Shown: positions 57,367 through 64,000 of the stretch, piece by piece
Numbering within the stretch: the stretch's first letter is position 1
Layout: the number at the start of each line of letters is the position of its first letter
Assembly (NCBI GenBank): GCA_964034945.1
Contig: OZ035963.1
Coordinates: forward strand, 36,208,361 to 36,272,360
Reading direction: 5' to 3'
Source of the DNA: Chrysopilus asiliformis
Lineage: Eukaryota > Arthropoda > Insecta > Diptera > Rhagionidae
DNA: 64,000 nucleotides
The notes under the pieces: generated by a model
Databases searched by the model: none
Told to the model about the DNA's origin: nothing
The model's input: only the letters and a program-made list of their open reading frames with translations
Made by a program: the position numbers and the translations under genes

Positions 57367-57918
57367 TATACCCGTATGGTGAAACCAAAGGGTATACTAA
57401 CTTTGCCTTACCGTTTGTAACGCCAAGATCCCGTCATCACACACAAAAATGAATTACACCAGTGTGTTTAGAATGATAAAAATAATTAAATTTTGCATGT
57501 CCGTCCGTCCGTCCGTCTGTCCGTCCGTCTGTCTGTGGCGCGGATTGCGGGCGCACGGATTGAGCTACAGACTTGAAATTTTACGCAGATTCGTTTTTCG
57601 TAAAATGCAAGGCTAAATTCATTAATGGGTAAAATGGACCATTAGAGGGGGTACCCCCCATACGAACGAAAACGTTTTTTGTGAATATCTCAAAAACGGT
57701 GCATCTTATCAAAAAAGTCCAAGAACAAAAGTTATTCAGGACATTATTCTACATAAAACTCCCATACATCAAAATCCGATTGGAATAAATTTTAAAAAAT
57801 CTTTTTGGAAAGTTTGACTTCATAGTGGAATTTTGATAAAACTGTTCACCATTCACTTAAATCACCATACGGGTTTTCAATAATTGCCAGATTGGCAATT
57901 ATAGCTTTTGTTATGTTT
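57367..57918 (+). mobile_element. Helentron-like DINE-1/mini-me repeat, complete
   Basis: Same order of parts as 28520-29072, with a (GTCY)n array at 57499-57537. Its 3' end (TTTTGTTATG) adjoins a coding fragment. Confidence 0.85.
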
Positions 57919-57919
57919 A

Positions 57920-58163
57920 AAGACAACTTTAGCTCCCCAAATGGTAAAATGCTTTTTTCAATTATCAGCTTGCCATGGAAAAGCACTTTATCCATTGTTG
58001 CAGACATATTTCTCCAATTGTAATGTCTATTATAGAAATCAGCTGTGGACTTGGCATATGATTTGAATTTATCTGGATTTATTGCCTGCTTGCTTGAAAG
58101 CACCGATAATATAACTTTCAATCGTCGGATTAATGTAAATTTCTTAATATTCTGTTGTAACAT
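57920..58163 (-). pseudogene. Orphan coding fragment, unknown family
   Basis: The minus-strand frame of about 80 residues has coding-like composition: INPDKFKSYAKSTADFYNRH, then YNWRNMSATMDKVLFHGKLI and IIEKSILPFGEL. It ends where the Helentron-like repeat begins. I have a faint recollection of similar HG..II....LP.G.L proteins in insect mobile-element genes but cannot name the family. Confidence 0.5.
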
Positions 58164-58339
58164 ATATACATATGTATATCTAAGATATTGATTTTTATTG
58201 CTCTAATTATTCTTAGTACCAGGAAGACTGAGCCATGCTCGGCGATCTCAAAATCCTCCTCCTGCCTCTATCTCTGAGTAATTGAATCCGATTGTAATTG
58301 CAACATGATTCGTATAATGAGGTTCAGCGAACTTGATTG

Positions 58340-58750
58340 TTTTGCAATTTACTATTTATCCCAGATGATAGATATCTAAAAAGTGATATTTTTAGAATGC
58401 ATATCGAAAAACCTTACTGTCTAGCAATACTGCGAATTTTCATTAAGATACCTTCACGTAATTCGAAGACACTAGGCGAGGGGTATCAAGTGGAGGGAAA
58501 AGTCAGGTTTGTAGTGGAAAAATCGAAAGCCCTTAGCCCGTTAGTAATACTGTAAAGTTTCATTAAGATCGGACCACCCAATTCGAAGATACCAGGCGAG
58601 GGGTATCGAAGGGAATTTTCTCAGAGGTGAGACCTATCTAGATCGATTCCTTGTCCCCGAAAATCCCTAACCCCAAAGTTTCGTGAAAATCGTTAGGCGG
58701 ATTTTTGAGATGGTTGTGCAAACTTACCTCGTATTATATTATAGGATAAG
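58340..58750 (+). repeat. Repeat with internal AATTCGAAGA-(T/C)-AC units
   Basis: Two units share GGCGAGGGGTATC at about 58477 and 58594. The end TTTCGTGAAAATCGTTAGGC then TTTTTGAGATGGTTG is typical of dispersed insect repeats with a Helitron-like or SINE-like end. Confidence 0.45.
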
Positions 58751-58759
58751 ATTTAAACG

Positions 58760-59390
58760 GTTTTACTGTCAAGAAGGGTGTCATTTAATGGTTTCACTGT
58801 ATGCTGGTATGGAAAATATTCCGCTTTAATTTATTTTAAAAGTAATTTAAACAATTTCCTAGCATATTAGACGAAAAATCTTTGTCTTTTGTAGTGACAA
58901 AGTAAGAAATAAAAAAAAATAATATGTAAGAAATCAGACTTTTGTTTACGGTGATCAGAGTTGCAGGTAGTAGCAGATGAAATATGGATATTTTGAAAGG
59001 TATTGACCTTGGCTATCATTTGCAACTTACACCTGACCGGATCAAGCCGGATCAGATTTTGCAAAGCCATATATATACAAAATTTCGCGAAAAAAATAGT
59101 ATTTTTAGAATGCCCAGAATTCCGGGATAACAATTTTAAGAAAAAAATGTAGTACTACAAATTTTTAATTTTTATTATAATTGCCTAAATATGTTCTCAG
59201 GTTGATGATAAAATCGATTTTTCTGTACTAAGTGACTTAATAAAGCTCAAAAAATTTGTTGAAAATTCGAAAATTGAAAAAACCAGAAATTTTACCAACT
59301 TTGACCCCATGGCGTTCGGAAATTACTTGTCCCAGGAGATTGTCCTTTTGGATTTCTAGGTTCCCAAGTATTCCCAACGCAATGATATAA
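58760..59390. other. Non-coding, nothing recognised
   Basis: No gene seen. Confidence 0.4.
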
Positions 59391-59399
59391 CCGAAATCA

Positions 59400-59795
59400 T
59401 TTAAAGGCAGAACTCAAAATTTGTATTTTTGGCCGCCGAATAGCACTTTGGCCCCAAAGTGCGACGTACCGTTTTCGAGAAATTCGCCATAACGGTTCCT
59501 TTAGTATGGGGGAAGGAGTGATCCGATTTTGCCCGTTAACGAACTCTACATTCCATTTTACGAAAAAACGGCTGTGCTAAAGTTCAAGTCTCTATTACTT
59601 CTCAGACTAATTCCTTCTTAAGTTATCGCGTCCACGGACAAACAGACAGGCGGACATGCAAAAATCAAGTCGATTTATCATTCTAAAAACATTGATGATT
59701 TTTTTTGTCCGACGAATAATTCTATACGTTACAAATGGTAGAGTAGTCCTATTATACCCTATTTATGGTTTCACCATATAGGGTATTAAAAGTAC
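59400..59795 (-). mobile_element. Diverged Helentron-like repeat
   Basis: It has the plan of the DINE-1/mini-me copies (GTTAACGAACT, ACGGACAAACAGACAGGCGGAC, TTATCATTCTAAA, TGGTTTCACCATA) but is much diverged, so it is probably a separate subfamily. Confidence 0.6.
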
Positions 59796-59918
59796 TAAAA
59801 AAATTACTTATGTTTTAAATTGGGCTTTTTAACCCGTTCGGTACATGTTTTTTTCTATGGGGGTTAAAAATAATCTCTATACAAATTAATGATGTTTAAG
59901 CTATCAGTATTCATTTAA

Positions 59919-60149
59919 CCCTCTAACCGGAATATTTCCGAAAAAAATTCACCAAAATATGACTTTCAACTTGCGACAGACCGTAACCAAGACAACGTAC
60001 AGGGCTAAATTTTTTCCAGCATGTAAAGCGATAACTTACAAAAGTCAGTGTAACACGTTCCGGCGATTTCCGGCGATTAAAATTGTTACCCGTTATAAAC
60101 AAGCGAATTCCCTGAAGCCCGCCTTTAGGCGGGCATTTCGGCTAGAGAG
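59919..60149. mobile_element. piggyBac-type MITE, TTAA flanks
   Basis: TTAA lies at 59915-59918 and 60150-60153. Ends CCCTCTAACCGGAA and CTCTCTAGCCGAAA. Non-coding. Confidence 0.75.
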
Positions 60150-60169
60150 TTAAAAAAAATATTAAAAAT

Positions 60170-60900
60170 TTTTTCATAACACATGCATCGAAAATATGCC
60201 TTTCGATGCCTCCGTAGCGGGTCGAAAGTCGCGTTTTCGGCCCTAAGGGCGAAAGTGCGATTAGCAGGCCGAAACTGTGTTTTCGCGACGTTTATGAATG
60301 AAACTGAACGAGTGAAGTTAGCTATACGAGCGCAGTGTGATTTACAATAGTTGCGCATTGTCGATTTCCATTTTTTGTTATGTTGATTTTTCATTTCAGT
60401 GGGGAGAATAACTGAAACAGCTGATCAGCACTTTTGCATTTCACATTGTATTTTGCGTGTGATTTAGTTGAGCATTACCGATTTCCATTTTTTGTTATGT
60501 TGATTTTTCATTTCAAAGGAAAGAAATTTAAAAATTAAAATCTGTTTTGACCAAAATTTCTTAGTAATAAAACGAATTTATAGAATATAGTTGTTTTGTG
60601 ACTTTTAAAAATTCACTTCTGCTGAAATCAGGGGGCTTCGCCCCCCGAACCCCCTGGCCGGGGCTCCGCCCCTGGACCCCAAACCCCCTTTTACATTGCT
60701 CTTCAATACCAAATTCACGCTTAAATGTCATCTCAAGGCATATTTTCAATGAATTTATAATGAAAAATTGTATACGCAACTCGGAGCGGAGTCACCGATT
60801 TCACTCGTGTGATATCTGCCCTCGCTTCGCTCGTGCAGCTAACTTCACACTCTTGAAAACGTTGACTTTCGCCCCTTGTTGCGTAATATACTATTAATTT
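60170..60900. repeat. GC-rich island with inverted and direct repeats
   Basis: AGTGAAGTTAGC-TATACGAGCG (about 60306) is inverted at 60826-60853. GATTTCCATTTTTTGTTATG is repeated directly at 60363 and 60480. A block of C and G runs (60628-60692) includes the hairpin GGGGGCTTCGCCCCCC. No gene is credible; an element with worn TIRs is likely. Confidence 0.5.
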
Positions 60901-61045
60901 TTTACAAATACGTTCACTGTAGTCCAGATTTTTACTCAACTAATCAAAATTGGGTCACAAATGCACTTAAAGGTGCACTGAATGAGAATAGAGTGTTTGA
61001 AAATAAATAAATATAAGTCAATTCAAATTTTTTAGCAACTTTTAA

Positions 61046-62085
61046 CACTAGATTGCCCAAGCAAGTCATTTTGACTGCTTTTTAATTTCAATAAGAAAAA
61101 CAATTATGTATATAATGACACACTTTGTTAGAATTTTGTGACTTTTTGTACAACATATAGATGCGTTTATTAATAATTGTAGTTACCACCCCCCTCCTTC
61201 ATTTCCGGTATATACCGTATGCGTCATAAAAATCTGGAATCTAGTACTGCAAGTATTTTCAAGGAGATAACGGTTGCTTATTAATTTGTACTACGTTTGA
61301 AAGGGTTTGTAAATACAACTTCGTACATAATTGAGCCAAAAAATTAAATGTTTATAAATATAGCAACATGGGGGAGGCTCGAAAAGTGAAAATCATGAAG
61401 TTGGTCCACGCGCGGAAGTCCAATAAGGCGATTTCCAATGAAATGAACGTAACGTTGTCAACTGTTTATGCTGTAAGAGCGACTTGTTTGGCCAGAGGAA
61501 TAGTTAGGCCGCAATCTGGAAGCCGTAGACCCATTTCAGTAAGGACTCCAGTGTTGATTAGGGCAATCAAAGGAAGGATCAGAAGGAATCCGATAAGGAT
61601 ATCTTGCAGAGTCATGTAAAACCATCAATAGAGTCAACCTACGGTAATGATGTGTTTTACGTGTTTCAACAAGACGGGGCGCCGGCCCACACTGCCAGAA
61701 GTACCCAAATTTGGATAATTTAAAAAACCAATAATTTAAAAAACTTCTGGTCTAAGGACATGTGGTCACCGAGGTCTCCAGATCTTAATCCCCTGGATTT
61801 TTTAATATAGGCATATGTTCAGGCTAAGACTGGAGCTAAGGCTCACAGTAATGTGCAAGCCCTGGAGTCCACCATTACCATCGCATGGAACGACAAGTCG
61901 GAGTCTTATTTAATATTGACCTGCAAGAAGTACAGGCCCCGTTTGGAGGAGTTCGTAAATGCTGGAGGTGGACATTTTGAATAATTTTTTTACTAGTATG
62001 TAAGATTTAGTTTAGAGCAATGTGTTATACCTATATTACCAAAAGCAGTCATTTTGACTGCTTGACTTCCTTGGGCAATCTAGTG
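61046..62085 (+). mobile_element. Tc1/mariner-type element, internally deleted
   Basis: Ends (A)CACTAGATTGCCCAAG are inverted, with TTAA outside; because the inside is a Tc1/mariner transposase, the true duplication is TA. It is 1.04 kb, with inner GTCATTTTGACTGCTT repeats. Confidence 0.85.
61368..61984 (+). pseudogene. Tc1/mariner-type transposase remnants
   Basis: The first frame (61368-61616) is an HTH: MGEARKVKIMKLVHARKSNK, AISNEMNVTLSTVYAVRA, then a basic GSRRP hinge. Then a deletion and frameshifts. FQQDGAPAHTARSTQIW (second catalytic Asp region) appears near 61655, and WSPRSPDLNPLDF near 61760, followed by a stop. The last part, YVQAKTGAKAHSNVQALEST, runs to a stop at about 61982. The first Asp region is absent. 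Dead copy. Confidence 0.85.
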
Positions 62086-62094
62086 TTAACTGCG

Positions 62095-63465
62095 TTGCCA
62101 TATGGCATCAAAATACCGAATGGGTTAAGATCAGCGTTAAATCAAAAATTAAACTATATAAAAAACAAATTAAATTAAAAACAAAGAAGATATTTTACAT
62201 ATAAAGCCCTCTTTCATACAGTAGATACAGTAAATAAAAATTATGTATATTCTTTATTTTGACTACTTGTTATGCAACATCAACAAGATTTTTGGGCGTA
62301 ACTTATATTATTTAACGGAATTAAGAGACAAAGGTAATACTACTGGATTGCGATTAGCAGTTCTGCATTACAAAATCATGATTTCCCTATAAATTATTGT
62401 ATCATAATTTTTTGGTTCGCTCTTATTTATTTGATTTTTGCTTTGCTATTGTCTGGATGCCGGATTTCCATGCGCCGTTTGTAAACCAAACAAAAAAACT
62501 ACATTAAAGAAATGGTTAATAAAGTGGTTGACCAAGCCGAGATTTTCTTATTGAACTTGACCCTTGCGGACTAAACTTGCACCTTATATATATATATATA
62601 TATACAGAGAAAGACAGTAAAAAAACTTATTATCATAGATGCTGAAAACCTGAAGTTTTTATTAAATAGCCATCTCCCATCTTTGAAATATCAATCAAAT
62701 TAGCATACGCGTTTTATTTGGCTGTCACATAAATGTTGATTTGACTAAATTGTGTCTGCGTTAGACTGCTAGATATTATACAAAATTTAAAAAAAAATCA
62801 TAGAAGTGATACCCGCATAAAACTATTTTTTTATTTAAGATTTGAAGATTCGGAAATTGATTTGGTGGGGTTTTCAGCATTATAGATACAACATATAAAG
62901 GCAATTTTTAACTCATTTGCAGGTATTTGCTTATTAGGTATCAACCTTAAAGAAAATCGCATCATAAATTATCAATTTACAAAGTGTTGCTTTTAGTTTC
63001 TTATTAGCGTGTTTGCAAAGTATTCTTATAGTAAAAATGAAACGTGTAAGTTCAAAATAATTTCATCTGTTGCAAGAAAAATTGTCACATAAATTTATTG
63101 TTTACCAAATTTTCCAATCTGTTCGTGAAACAGTTAGGTGCTTGATTTATTTGAAAACATTATCAATTTTTGAAAAGAGATTTTGGTGGTTTCCTTGATT
63201 GGCTGTTATTACAAAGTGATTTTTATTTGTTAACTAACTTTTTCATTGTCCTTGAGTGTTCTACAAAACTTTGAAAACGTAAAAAAAAAATGAAAATGTA
63301 AAAAAATAGTTAAATTAAGTAAAAAACTTTTAAGTTTTATTTTAAACCTAAAAGTTGGAAAAATTACTTTTACGCTGGCTTTTTGGGTAAGGTTACCAGC
63401 GATCCAATTCAGTAACTTGTTCCTTTTGTCAGACAATCGCCTGTTGGCGAGGTGATTCGCTAGTA
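62095..63465. other. Non-coding, few repeats
   Basis: No gene or element seen, except a short (TA)n run at about 62587-62605. Confidence 0.4.
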
Positions 63466-63467
63466 AC

Positions 63468-63592
63468 AGGTCGATTCTCTTACAGGAGTCACTCGAAACT
63501 CGAAATTGCCTGTTGTTGATACAAAACAATAAATACAATAGGCAAATTTCGAGTTACGCAAAGTGACGCGTCTAAGACAATCGACCCATAAG
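63468..63592. repeat. Imperfect palindrome, about 125 bp
   Basis: GGTCGATTCTCTTACAGGAG ... CTCGAAATTGCCT pairs with AGGCAAATTTCGAG ... AATCGACC. Probably a small foldback MITE. Confidence 0.65.
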
Positions 63593-63599
63593 TTGCAAT

Positions 63600-64000
63600 T
63601 CCGTATCATTCACGCCTCATATGCGGGAAAGCCTACAAAAAAAATGGAATTATCCCTACCATACAATGGCAAAAATGGGAACTATTCTTATTTTATGATG
63701 GCAATGATTGCCATTATTCTTGTTATTTTTTTCTATATTGTCAGTATTTTGACATCCGAAAAATTCCCCATAGTGAGGCTCAGATATGTTTGGTCTGTAG
63801 CAGCTATCAGTAGCATGCTCCCAGTTCGGAAGCAAACTTAGGCTGCCTCCGCCCAGTGCACAATACAAAATCGATTTAAACCATATTTGCGACGAATTGA
63901 ACATGCGAATTATATGTCGCGACAAAAATTGGAAGGAATAATCACATTTTCCCACGAAACGTTTCTAGGTGAATAGGAATGAATACCTAATTTGATTGGA
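63600..64000. other. Unassigned end of window
   Basis: An open frame here (63641-63841) would contain a hydrophobic stretch (MMAMIAIILVIFFYIVSIL), but there is no supporting signal. No call. Confidence 0.3.

Noticed and set aside
63641..63841. Small membrane protein gene
   Set aside because: One hydrophobic stretch in an AT-rich frame, with no splice, promoter or homology evidence.
1..64000. tRNA, rRNA or other structured RNA genes
   Set aside because: No cloverleaf with B-box-like TTC or conserved rRNA stretch was recognised by eye. A covariance-model scan would be needed to exclude them.

Overview
The window is eukaryotic, AT-rich, intron-bearing DNA, most likely from an insect and probably a fly. 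The reasons are a spliced gene with canonical GT/AG junctions and multi-kb introns, very dense mobile-element remnants (piggyBac, hAT, PIF/Harbinger, mariner/Tc1, pogo, gypsy, a non-LTR element), and many Helentron-like DINE-1/mini-me repeats carrying a (GTCY)n tetranucleotide microsatellite, which are best known from Diptera. No bacterial features, rRNA, tRNA or CRISPR array could be recognised. The species call is inference.

Host gene. Only one host gene is convincing. It lies on the + strand in four exons (22045-22236, 25347-25429, 29340-29464, 33404-33613) with consistent splice phases, and encodes a small hydrophilic protein ending in a lysine stretch, a cysteine cluster and a CaaX box (CVIQ), so it is probably a farnesylated membrane-tethered protein. 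Its upstream exon or exons are not recognised. Its three introns (3.1-3.9 kb) are filled with repeats. The last one contains an internally deleted PIF/Harbinger element that still carries a near-intact, intron-containing Myb/SANT-like gene on the opposite strand (31867-32902).

Layout. 1-10 kb: TIR elements, including two copies of one Harbinger-type MITE placed 7 bp apart inside an inverted repeat, a deleted mariner, and two adjacent near-perfect foldbacks. 10-22 kb: a pogo/Tigger derivative with a Helentron-like insertion, a tandem-unit Helitron-like repeat, more foldbacks, and a GTCY-containing repeat of a second family (family B) with a MITE inside it. 22-34 kb: the CaaX gene. 34-37 kb: a mariner/Tc1-type element with two nested elements. 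37-40.5 kb: another family B copy and an apparently identical 975-bp tandem duplication that repeats the end of a Harbinger element. 40.5-45.3 kb: a defective gypsy-type LTR element split by a 2-kb composite insertion. 46-49.8 kb: a 3.8-kb hAT fossil with an 8-bp target duplication, holding a second hAT and a Harbinger-like element that itself contains another insertion. 50-57 kb: more MITEs, a deleted piggyBac, and a non-LTR retrotransposon split by a Harbinger-like element. 57-64 kb: a Helentron-like copy, an orphan coding fragment, a GC-rich patch, and a Tc1/mariner whose ends also exist as a 57-bp TIR-only element at 49.6 kb.

The transposon genes are almost all broken by stops, frameshifts or internal deletions, so the window reads as a record of nested insertion. 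Several insertions can be proven from sister copies that show the empty site. I found no new multi-gene biological system. The items most worth a second look are the CaaX gene, the near-intact Myb/SANT gene in the dead Harbinger shell, the 975-bp duplication with clustered TATCGATA motifs, and the TIR-only mariner relic.
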